64,000 nt of DNA from Siphonodentalium dalli (taxonomy: Eukaryota > Mollusca > Scaphopoda > Gadilida > Siphonodentaliidae), in NCBI GenBank assembly GCA_032622095.1, contig CP136066.1, positions 172,111,164 through 172,175,163 of the forward strand. Direction: 5' to 3'. Position 1 is the stretch's first letter. Each line of letters begins with the position of its first letter. Shown here piece by piece: positions 54,904 to 64,000 of this stretch. The position numbers and the translations under genes are program-made. The notes beneath the pieces are model-generated. The model made no database searches, was not told the DNA's origin, and saw only the letters and a program-made list of their open reading frames with translations.

Positions 54904-56013
54904 TATGGAATCCTATTACGGCCACTTGCTAATGGCGCTTGTCCAAATACCACCAATTTCACAAGGAATATAAATGTTTTGTCACAAAACGGCCATAAAA
55001 ACCGACAAATACCTTTAAAATAGGGATTTTTGCCACAATGAATTTATGGTTATTTTTCCGAGTTTGCGGAGAAAATGCCCTTTTTTTTCAGAAAAGTGCC
55101 CTTTTTGTAGGCTCTGCCCCCCCCTGCCCTTGGATGCTTCCGGCGCCCCTGCACAGATCGGGCATGGCCATATGTACAATGTATAGGCCTATGTATCAAT
55201 TTTAAAAGGGAGGGGCTGAATTTTGCTGTAGATAGACCTCCAAATGCTATAATTTGTCATTATTCAGATTTAAAATTATTGTGGCCGTGTGGTCCTGGTC
55301 CCTCCTTTGTGGGTAGTTAAAGGTACTCAATCCGATCAGACGGTCACAGGGATGTGGCTAGAGGGTCTCCGTTGGGGGTGTCCACCTTGGTAAATTCCAA
55401 CTGCACCTCCTTGAATCAGAATCAGACAAAACACAAATTTTACATAATTCCATTTGCATCCCCCTCCCCTTGCACCTTAGTGCTCATGCCTAATATCCTA
55501 ACATCTAGTGGTCTAAATCCAGACAAATGCACACGGCTATGGACAAGAGACCAGGACACACCGGGCTGACCATTGTTGTTCAACGCAGTGTGAGAATTCT
55601 TTTTGAAAACTGTACAAGAAAATCACAAATCCTAGCATCTAGACTGGCCTCAACTGAAGCTTGGGTCAGCTGCCCACTATGCCCCCTCTTCCGGCACCCT
55701 TGCTGGGGTGATCACATACTTAATTGTACATGCGCTAATGGCGCATATTTTGTCGCTTTCGGCGCACCGCGCTAATGGCGCACCGCGCCGAATGCACTAA
55801 TGGCGCACCGCGCCGATTGCACTAATGGCGCATATTTTGTCGCTTTCGGCGCCATGCGCCGAAAGCGACAAAAAGTGCGCCGTAATGGCGCATGTTTTGT
55901 CGCTTTCGGCGCGCGCCGAAACAACGCTAATGGCGCATATTTTGTCGCTTTCGAAAGCGACAAAAAGTGCGCCGAAAGCGCCATTAGCAAGTGGCCGTAA
56001 TAGGATTCCATAA
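54904..56013. mobile_element. 1.1-kb element with ATGGAATCC ends and 6-bp TSD
   Basis: The left end ATGGAATCCTATTACGGCCA (then CTTGCTAATGGCGC) is matched exactly by the inverted right end, giving inverted repeats of about 34 bp. AGAATC lies immediately outside both ends. The right 260 bp is a dense set of GCGCC/GGCGC and AAAGCGACAAAA inverted repeats. One end of an AAAGGTACTCAATCC-type MITE lies inside at about 55,318. No transposase is visible. Confidence 0.75.
55735..55995. repeat. Interleaved palindromes, GCGC and AAAGCGACAAAA words
   Basis: CTAATGGCGCATATTTTGTC and GCTTTCGGCGC alternate with their reverse complements (GCGCCGAAAGCGACAAAA), giving several perfect hairpins, for example at 55,835-55,880 and 55,940-55,985. 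Short open frames on both strands encode the same repetitive peptides because the DNA is self-complementary. Confidence 0.8.
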
Positions 56014-56108
56014 GAATCACAGCAGCAAACTCGCGATACGGTCAATACTTCGAAAGGTAAACCAGTAAAGTGGGGGCTCGATTACCTGTTCGGATACGAA
56101 AATGTTAA

Positions 56109-56482
56109 CCCTTTACCCAACAGAACGGCCCTGTGCCAATGCATTCTCTTATATATGCGAGTCGACCATAGGTCGCCTCGCATATATAAGAGAATGCACT
56201 GGCTTAACACATTAAAAATTATAAAATTGTTAAAAAATGTAAGAAAAAATGGTAAAGTGTTTTAGGCCAATGCATTCTCTTATATATGCGAGGCGACCTA
56301 TGGTCGACTCGCATATATAAGAGAATGCATTGGCACAGGGCATAACTGTAACTATCACAATGTGGTCAAGGAGCCGGTTCCAATGATATCCATATTTGTA
56401 TGGTTCAATTGAGACAGACCGAAGATATTTTAGGCTGTTGAATTTTATTTGGCCGGTTTTGGCCGGTTTGTTGGGTAAAGGG
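56109..56482. mobile_element. piggyBac-like MITE, copy 2, with the hairpin pair
   Basis: TTAA at 56,105-56,108 and 56,483-56,486; ends CCCTTTACCCAACA and TGTTGGGTAAAGGG; hairpin-pair module 56,129-56,340 (hairpins 56,135-56,203 and 56,266-56,334). It has the same architecture as copy 1 with a shorter inter-hairpin spacer. Confidence 0.9.
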
Positions 56483-56486
56483 TTAA

Positions 56487-56967
56487 GATGTAGTTGAGAC
56501 TTGGAATCTGACTGAAGATGAAGTGTAATGTTGTGTGTTTGTTCGAGTAAATTGTCCCTGTGATATGTTAATATTTATCTCTCTCATAGGCGACCCATAA
56601 AGGGCATGACATGGATATGAGCTTCCAACACGTGAGTAAAATATTCCCATGTGTCCTATATTTTGACCTATTTGCAATCGCAGTCTGAGACTTTGGACCT
56701 ATCAATGTTGCATGCTGCCTGCCAGCGGCCTGGATATCCCCCACCCAGCACCTACTTGACAAAAAATCATCCTATGGTTGTTTGCTTATTTTGCTTTATA
56801 TAGTCATGAATCGGCGAAAAATTAACTAAAAGGTTGTTTGAGTTAGGGTTTGGGGAAGTGGTAATATTTATGTATTACCCGAACGACTCTTCAAATGATT
56901 TATAGAGCATTCCAATGTATATTTGTATAACTAACTGCATGGTTGAATCCATTCTGTATAGAAAGGG
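56487..56967. other. Spacer between two piggyBac-like MITEs
   Basis: No gene is recognised. Its right end carries CTGTATAGAAAGGGTTAA, resembling the terminal motif of the small MITE at 1886-2005, directly abutting the next piggyBac-like copy. Confidence 0.45.
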
Positions 56968-56971
56968 TTAA

Positions 56972-57343
56972 CCCTTTACCCAACAGAACGGCCCTGTGCC
57001 AATGCATTCTCTTATATATGCGAGTCGACCATAGGTCGCCTCGCATATATAAGAGAATGCATTGGCTTAACACATTAAAAATTATAAAATTGTTAAAGAA
57101 TGTAAGAAAAAATGGTAAAGTGTTAAAAAATGCATTCTCTTATATATGCGAGGCGACCTATGGTCGACTCGCATATATAAGAGAATGCATTGGCACAGGG
57201 CATAACTGTAACCATCACAATGTGGTCAATGAGCCGGTTCCAATGATATCCATGTTTGTATGGTTTTATTGAGACAGACCCAAGATAATTTAGGCTGTTG
57301 CATCTTTATTTGGCCGTTTTTGGCCGGTTTGTTGGGTAAAGGG
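56972..57343. mobile_element. piggyBac-like MITE, copy 3, with a damaged right hairpin
   Basis: TTAA at 56,968-56,971 and 57,344-57,347 and the same 14-bp ends. The left hairpin (56,998-57,066) is complete. The right one lacks its first GCCA (AAAAAATGCATTCTC at about 57,126), so one arm is shortened. Confidence 0.9.
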
Positions 57344-58009
57344 TTAAACTACATCTTGATTGGAGATGCCGATTCGGATCTTCAGCCGGTCTCAACACCT
57401 ACGAAATTGAATGCATGCTTTGTTTTCTCAAATGACTACATTCGTTTGTTTATATTTATTGCCTTAGTCATTAATTAATATGTAACGTAGGCGCATCAGT
57501 AAATTAACCAAGTATTATTGCCATAATGATTATATATTGGTGGTTATTGTGGTATGTACACTTATATTCAGTGTTGTACCTCCGGTATGTCATATACTTA
57601 ATAATTCACACATGTGTATACCCATAGATAGCGGCTTCGCAAATTATTGCAGCCCGAGGTCGGATGACATTTTGTTAATATAAAATTAGCATCCATAATT
57701 TAATTGCTCGTGTCTAAATAGCGCAGACTACTATATAATTGAACGACTCCAGTCAATCTATTTTCCAGCTCGTCCATCGAAATCCCTAGCGGTGGACATG
57801 AGTTTTATTTCGCACATGTCTCTACATGTGAATCGACATGTTTGTGTGTTATCACGAGTCAAGTAATTTGTTTGTCATGTCATAAATAATGTCAGGTATA
57901 TTGCACGTACAATATTGTGTATGTATATTTGCAAATCATAAGTGTATATATATCGCCAATATTCTCTTCAAGATAACATCAAATACACAAAAACGCATTT
58001 TAAGACACT

Positions 58010-58463
58010 CAAATTCCAATGTGATGAGCCATCGCATTCGCTATGCTTTGAGTGCCAACAGTATGGCAATGACTAAGAAAAAGTACAAGAAAAAATCTAC
58101 CATCTGTGCACGGTGTTCTGTTCACAACCTCTGTTTCCGATCAGCAATGGATCGTTCATGTCTCATTTTGGGACTATGAATTCGAAAGCACATATAATTA
58201 AAGCTGAGAAACAACTCTCGTATCCATACGCTCAGAAATTTGCTGGACCTCGACCGTTAGCCGGAAATCGCACAATTTCTGCTTTTGTGTCCGCAAGGAA
58301 ATTCGTTGAGAGTAAACACAATATTCAGTGTTCGCTAACTACTCTAGTTAACGAGACCGACATTGATTCTGTTCTAGAACCTGTACCAATAGCCATGGAC
58401 ACATCTAATCCAAAACAATCTACTCAAGTTGCCAGTTGCTCCGAAACAGTCGACTATAGTTAA
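58010..58463 (+). pseudogene. LINE ORF1 C-terminal remnant (zinc-knuckle region)
   Basis: Shifted frames give CFECQQYGND and STICARCS (about 58,045-58,125), followed in the frame ending at 58,463 by NSKAHIIKAEKQLSYPYAQK. A zinc-knuckle segment followed by 'E..I...K....ISYP.A.K' is the usual C-terminal order of ORF1 in Jockey/CR1-type LINEs. The knuckles are incomplete and the frame is interrupted. It could belong to the same lineage as the LINE at 60.6 kb, but 2 kb of other sequence separates them. Confidence 0.5.
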
Positions 58464-58869
58464 AAGTTTGTGGCTACCAAACAATCGACACAATCTCTCA
58501 AACATTTTGGTCCGAATAACCATCTCCAGTTTATATACCTGGTTTAAACTGCCCGTGTTATAATGTTATATAACGTTCGACTTCAAGCACAGGTGTGGCC
58601 TGCCTGTTGTATTTTTGGTACTTTCCAATGGTTAGTCATTCGCCTGGTCGTCGGTTTCTATAATCCATTGATCAAGAGGAATCCGTTTACCGGCTGGATA
58701 TCATGGGATGCACGATGATTTAATTGACTGCTACAGTGTGTAGCGGCTGGTTTTTTAAGATATAACAATCGGAGATGCGTTGATCTTATATATAGAAGCG
58801 CTAACAAGCTGGTAATATTCATGAACTATATCTGAAATAACTAAATAGAATCCCGATTGTGCAGAAATA

Positions 58870-59322
58870 AAAGGTACTCAATCCGATCAGACGCTCCCAA
58901 ATTAATATTTCTTTGCCTTCGGCGGTAAAAAATATTTGATTCGAGTCGAGGAACCTACCAATCAAAGCACAGAGTGATCAGATATCGATTTTTGAAGTTT
59001 GTTATTTCTCGAGATGTGTAATAATATGTGGTCCAGAAACACGTGGTCAAACGGAGGGTCTCGGACAAAATTGCGGATGAAGATGGATAACTCTAAAATC
59101 CAAGTGGTGGTAATACGGTCACATTTCGTGATGCTTTAGTCATAATACGGTCATATTTTGTTGAACAAAATGTTTAAATAACAAGTTTTGGGAAATTTGA
59201 TACCATAGTTGACAATGGTTAGCATTATTTTGTTGATAAATCGATTCTGATAACTAAAGCGTATTTTCAAGAAATGTTGTATCTTAATGTATGGGGACCG
59301 TCTGATCGGATTGAGTACCTTT
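58870..59322. mobile_element. MITE with AAAGGTACTCAATCC ends
   Basis: 453 bp with exact 24-bp inverted ends (AAAGGTACTCAATCCGATCA then GACG; mirrored at 59,299-59,322). A solitary end is at 55,318. Internal near-repeats (AATACGGTCAYATTT at about 59,110 and 59,148) are present. No coding capacity. Confidence 0.75.
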
Positions 59323-59340
59323 AATAAAGTGACATCGATC

Positions 59341-59660
59341 GGAGCAGGGACGTGGAGTGGGGTTAAGTCCTGTTGGTTGTCGCATTAGGCCAACGTAGGC
59401 TGTTCAGCGATGAAGCTTGTTCAAATCCCATAAGCGTGGATTTGTGAACAACACACAATGAAGCTTGATTCGTGTAACTGGGCAAATTTGTCGCTTAGTT
59501 TCCGGGGTCGATGTTACTGTGTGTAGTGGAATAAACCGCGGCAGTGGAATAATTTCCCAGTGAAATTAATCGCAGGATTTGATCCACTCGCAACGCCGAC
59601 AAGTTCGTGACATGGTTTAGCGGCTGTTATAAACAACACTAAACCCCCAAAAAAATAAAC
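59341..59660 (+). mobile_element. Degenerate SINE (family 1)
   Basis: Its central CTGGGCAAATTTGTCGCTTA and TTTCCGGGG match the family 1 SINE at 18,063-18,345, and its end GGTTTAGCGGCTG ... ACTAAACCCCC matches that tail. A B-box-like TTGTTCAAATCCC lies at 59,408. The A-box is poor and no TSD is evident, so it is an old copy. Confidence 0.7.
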
Positions 59661-60634
59661 AAACCACTTTAGTTTCTCCCCTATATGGGATACAAAATAT
59701 CCAACTTGATATCTTGTGGGTCTACAATAAACGATAGTGGAAACAGCATTTTAAAATATCGGTTCATATGCATGCAACTTCGTGTGGAAAAGGACTCAAC
59801 ATCATTTTCCAGCTGTAATTGTCAACGGTTGTTTTGAGATAAATGTGCGTATCACGTTTCAAACTAGTTTTCGTTTGGAATGATTTGGGTTCCACTATCC
59901 CCACACCCCTGACGAATGGTTTATATCCTATGTGGAACCACATGTTATCTTCTATTAACCGACTAATATGTGGTGATGATCCCTTCATCAATTGACAGCG
60001 TGCTTTGAAATTTACTTCATCGAAATAGAGCTAAACAGATCAGTACCGAGGAAAACATGTGCCCTCATCGAAATTCGCAGTGATGTAGCGGACATGACAC
60101 TCTCATAAATGCAATAAGACACCATACATGTTTGGCGAAAATTTAGACCAAATAAAAAATAAAACCCCACGGTTTAAGTAAAACCTGGGGTATTATAGGG
60201 TGGTCTCATTCAGACTATTTTTCAAATCGAATATTTTCTAGAACGATGGACGAATATTCATAAATTAGTCGTGGGTAATTGACCCCTGGTGAATAACCGC
60301 AATCGACCGCAAGACTTGTAATGTTATAAAAACAATTAGTCCCGACAATAAAACCAGCTAGATTTATCTCCACTAAAACCGAGTTTAACTCCAGTACAAC
60401 CACATTTAAACTAGAGATGTCGGTGTGGACCTCTGACTCTCAGAAACAGGTTGGTATTTGAATTTGAAGTGTTTAACACGATTGAAGAGAAACGATTCAG
60501 TGTACAAGATACCCAACAGAATATGTGGATTTAATTTTTTTTATCTGATATTATTTATGTAATTCATCTGTATGTTTGTGCTAATTTTATGTTTTATTTT
60601 ATGTTTGCGCTCTAGTTGTTTTTGAGTTTATATC

Positions 60635-62762
60635 CCTGACTCCAAGCGGAAACATTTCCTCTCGGGTGCTTTTATTTGCACATAGCTCATTGTTTAGTCT
60701 CATGATTTTGTCGTATTTTTTCACGAGAAAATACACATTATCAGGAGGTCTTTCCCAGCGACCACACGCGTGCAACCATCGAATTCACGGCTTTCTTCAA
60801 ACATTACCTTTTGTGAATTTCAACCTGTCCATGAAGCTGATGTTGAGAAGGTTTTGAATAAAATGAAGAGCAAGTCATGCACATTGGATCCGATACCTAC
60901 ACGATTCCTGAAATCGGACAATGTCAAACAACACATTGTTCCAGTTTTTACTAGAATTATTTCTAACTCTTTATCTACTGGAGAAGTTCCGGAAAACATG
61001 AAAACAGCGATCGTAACGTAACACCCATCATTAAGAAAGCTTATCTGGATACTGACATTTTGAAAAACTACAGACCGGTGTCCAACCTATCATTTATGTC
61101 AAAATTGCTGGAGAAAATTGTTAGTCTGCAGCTATTAGAACATGTTAAGACGCATAATTTGTTTGATTCCAGGCAATCTGCATACAGAAGTAACCATTCT
61201 CGAGAGACTGCGCTTGTAAAGGTTAAAAATGACATCGATTTATCTTTAGACCAATGAAAGTGTGTGTTATTACTTATGCTTGATCTTAGTGCGGCTTTCG
61301 ACACTTGTGACCACACCATCTTGTTGGACCGACTTAGTGACCATATAGGTCTACACGATACGGCGTTGCACTGGTTTTCTTCTTATCTGATAAATCGAAA
61401 GCAAAGGGTCGTGATTGGAGAGTCATTCTCAAGGGAAGTCAGTCTAGATGTCGGAGTGCCTCAGGGATAAATATTAGGACCGCTCTTATTCCTCGTTTAC
61501 ACCTTGCCACTTGGACGGATTCTCGAAGGTCATTCGGTTAAATACCATCTGTATGCTGATGACACTCAAATAAATGTAGAATTTTCTAGAAATGATCCGA
61601 ATGGCTATAACAACGCAATACATTGTCTGGAAGAGTGTTTCTGTAAAGTAAAATCTTGGATGCAGAATAACAAACTTAAACTTAATGACTTCAAGTCTGA
61701 GTTCATGGTAATTGGCTCCAAATATTCCATCAAAGAACTATCGCTCTCTGTGGGTAAAAACACAGAGCCAGAGTTTGAAATTCAGCTGGGCGACAGCGTT
61801 ATTCCATCGTGTAGTGATCTTCGGAACCTTGGTGCGTACTTTGATTCTACCATGTGTCTTGACAAAATGGTATCTGACATACTGCGAACATGTTACTACC
61901 ACCTTATATGCCTGCGCATAGTTCGATGTCACCTGAGCAAAACAGCTATGAAACGCGCAGTCTTATCGCTTGTCATGTCACGTGTTGATAGTCTGAATTC
62001 TCTGCTGACAAATATCACCAAGGAGAATATGCACCGGATCGATGTCTTAATTAGCAACTGTGCAAGACTTATCGACAATAAAAGCAAAATACGACCATAT
62101 AACCAAGACGTTGATTAGTGAACATATAATGACTTTTCAGTTTAGAATGGAATACAAATGTGCGGTCACAGTATTCAAATCGCTAAATCATACGGTTCCT
62201 GTGTACATTTCTGACATGATTGTTTTGAAAAGCGGGGGTGAGACACGATCATGTACCAGTGGGAAAGATATCCGCAGAGCGACCAGGAAGCCTAACATCA
62301 ACTACGGAATTAGGTGCTTCCAAGAGACTTCCATCAACAACTGGAATAGACTTTCAATGGACATGCTACTTTCCCCAAATTCAAGTCAAAACTTAAGACT
62401 CACTTGTTCGAGATATGCTTCAATCTGCCAAAAAAAGGTGTTCTTCGATAGCTGTTTACCAGAGTCTGTTATGTGCGTGCGAGTCTAGACCGTTTAACCC
62501 ATATATTAACTTTTACTTTCACCATATAATTTTAGCTGTGATTCAATCGTATATCTTCGTGTATTTTAAATGGTCTAGCTGTTATTATTGCCTTACTGCG
62601 GTTGATTATTAGGTTAAGTTGGTATTATCTAGTTAGGTTGTTTGTATATATTTTATCCATTCGTGCATTATTATTTTAGGATGTGTGCCATGTTTGTATT
62701 GTAAGCGCATTGAAACTAATTTATTGTATAATGCGTTCTAAATGTATCTATAATAATAATAA
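60635..62762 (+). pseudogene. 5'-truncated CR1/L2-like LINE, reverse transcriptase
   Basis: The ORF2 product starts around a PDSK...FFTRK segment (60,635-60,740) and continues SKSCTLDPIPTRFLKS (60,870), LKNYRPVSNLSFMSKLLEKI (61,060-61,120), MLDLSAAFDTCDHTILLDRL (61,275-61,335), GVPQG (61,456), KYHLYADDTQINVEF (61,540-61,585, catalytic YADD) and the thumb (NNKLKLNDFKSEFMVIGS). A conserved C-terminal part follows to about 62,488. A frameshift near 61,020, TGA at 61,255-61,257, TAA at 61,468-61,470 and a frame change near 62,100 inactivate it. The 3' end has AAGCGCATTGAAACTAATTT and TATAATGCGTTCTAAATGT, then (TAA)n at 62,752-62,762, a CR1/L2-like end. No endonuclease domain remains. Confidence 0.9.
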
Positions 62763-62827
62763 TCCACGGTATGCTTTGTATACAGTTTCTTCGGTACGTA
62801 GTTTTTGACGACTTCTAATGCTGTTAT

Positions 62828-62875
62828 TAGTTGTGATATGGCATAGCGGTGAAAACGACGTTAAACCCAAATCCA
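62828..62875 (+). mobile_element. SINE family 2 tail fragment
   Basis: TTGTGATATGGCATAGCGGT and ACGACGTTAAACCCAAATCC match the last 45 bp of the SINE at 50,240-50,549. Head and body are absent. Beyond it, to 63,595, no gene is recognised. Confidence 0.65.
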
Positions 62876-63595
62876 TCATGTTGGATTCAACCGTATTTTA
62901 TCTAAACTGGCAATACATGCTACTTCTATTTATTTATACACTTAAGGGCCAGACGGAAATTTCTTTTTTAAATTTGTTACAAGTGATTAAATTGACATAA
63001 TATTTAAAAACCGCCAAACCGTTAGAAATGTTACATGTATGTATAACCCAATGTATCTACCAATTCCTATGAAATTCCCTGATAAAATTGGCGATAAAAA
63101 CATCTGTATCATTACTGCTGTTGCGGTACAAGGCGCGCATGACGACATTGACTGGTCAAAATCATGAATGAACTGACGCCACATCAATTGCGTGAGAAAT
63201 TAAAACATTCCAACGTATATTCTTGCGCACTATAGACAAATTGTTCTTAGATTTTAACGTTATTTGATTGCCTCCCATCGTTATATCACAAAGTAACTAA
63301 TACGTATGTGTTGAGTATTCATTAAATAATTATATAAAAACGCAGGTGTAAGAGATTTTGTCCAGTGAATTCAATTTCCGTTAAGCATATTCGCGTGAAC
63401 TTGCAGGTTGGGAGAATTTAGCAAATCGAGATAATCGTGCGACACTCTTACGTTTCCATGTTGGGAGAACTAAATCAAGAAAGCTAATCGTCGAATAGGA
63501 TTTTGTCATTTATAAACTCCTAAAATATAATTTGTGTGGTTGATTCTGTGACACGAATGGTAGATAAACGTGTTATATACACAATGTGTGTGTAA

Positions 63596-63706
63596 CGATT
63601 CATGTAACGCGACTCGGCTAGTTTTCGTGGTCGCAGCGACTCGGCGACCAGGTCGCTTCGTCGCAATATGGCCACGAAAACTAGCCTCCTCGCGATATAT
63701 GAATCG
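63596..63706. mobile_element. 111-bp foldback element
   Basis: The outer arms CGATTCATGTAACGCGA and CGCGATATATGAATCG pair, as do CTAGTTTTCGTGG and CCACGAAAACTAG inside them; the loop is rich in GTCGC/GCGAC words. The short minus-strand open frame across it is a by-product. The last 290 bp of the window hold no recognised feature. Confidence 0.7.
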
Positions 63707-64000
63707 ACACAAACACTGTATACAACAAATACATTTGTATTTGTTATAATGTGTCATAAACATTTAAAATTTTAATTTTTTCAGGTAGCCAAAACGTTTG
63801 TAAAAGTTTTTGTTCAATAATGCAGTTTATATATCCACGATAATGTTCAAGAAATGTGAAAAAATGAGTGACTGCTTTAAATTTCGTTGTAATATGTGGG
63901 GGTAAATAAGTAAATAGGCAATTAAGTATTCAGCTCAGCATTATGACAAATGTAGCTCCCTCTCATAGACAAGACAAATCGCTATATCGGATGTCGATAC

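Larger units (their letters stand above)
58509..60431. mobile_element. DNA transposon with GGTCCGAATNNNCATCTC ends, copy 2
   Basis: Left end GGTCCGAATAACCATCTCCA, right end GAGATGTCGGTGTGGACC. Subterminal GTTTAAACT-type words lie at 58,530-58,550 and 60,160-60,410 (also AAACCTGGGGT as near 14,620). A MITE (58,870-59,322) and a SINE (59,341-59,660) sit inside. No transposase was found and no TSD is clear. Confidence 0.6.

Noticed and set aside
55772..56045. Overlapping frames on both strands encoding ESDKICAIS-like repeats
   Set aside because: The DNA is self-complementary there, so matching frames on both strands are expected without coding function.

Overview
The window looks like AT-rich nuclear DNA of an invertebrate animal. 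GT-AG introns are visible. The mobile-element set (tRNA-derived SINEs with a TTAAACCC-type tail, CR1/L2-like LINEs, a DIRS-like remnant, hAT-, piggyBac- and Mutator-like non-autonomous DNA transposons) fits a lophotrochozoan, most likely a mollusc. That placement is inference. No bacterial operon, CRISPR array, rRNA gene or free-standing tRNA gene was seen. Most of the window is repeat; only two host-like spliced genes and one or two degraded genes stand out.

Layout. 0-5.5 kb: small DNA transposons, including a hairpin-pair element, a Mutator-like MITE with a perfect 9-bp target-site duplication (TSD) and a 1.23-kb hAT-like element with a perfect 8-bp TSD. 5.56-14.15 kb: a 4,297-bp unit repeated head to tail with no difference noticed, itself holding an element with arms of about 570 bp. 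14.2-22.7 kb: nested DNA transposons, a foldback made of a 132-bp satellite, a SINE with a 13-bp TSD, and a TTAA-flanked piggyBac-like MITE carrying two mirrored 69-nt hairpins. 23.3-25.65 kb: a SINE and a large inverted duplication that captured SINE pieces. 25.95-26.54 kb: a DIRS-like reverse transcriptase/RNase H remnant. 27.7-30 kb: a broken gene of a transposon-like 'PGxGHxEMNMVK' family (probably DUF6589). 31.2-33.05 kb, minus strand: a three-exon gene with a MADS/SRF-like domain, a Thr-rich tandem-repeat linker, a PHD-like finger and an Arg/Gly-rich tail; a plus-strand exon lies in its first visible intron. 36-51.5 kb: a segmental-duplication field with a recurring small ORF and degraded LINE ORF1. 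51.7-52.95 kb, minus strand: a three-exon gene of unknown function. 54-57.4 kb: further MITEs, two more piggyBac-like copies and an element with interleaved GCGCC palindromes. 58-63.7 kb: a LINE ORF1 remnant, another nested transposon, a 5'-truncated CR1/L2-like LINE with a YADD motif, and a foldback.

Several otherwise convincing coding segments are broken by single-base indels, some at homopolymers. Either they are pseudogenes or the underlying assembly has uncorrected indels, so gene integrity should be judged cautiously.
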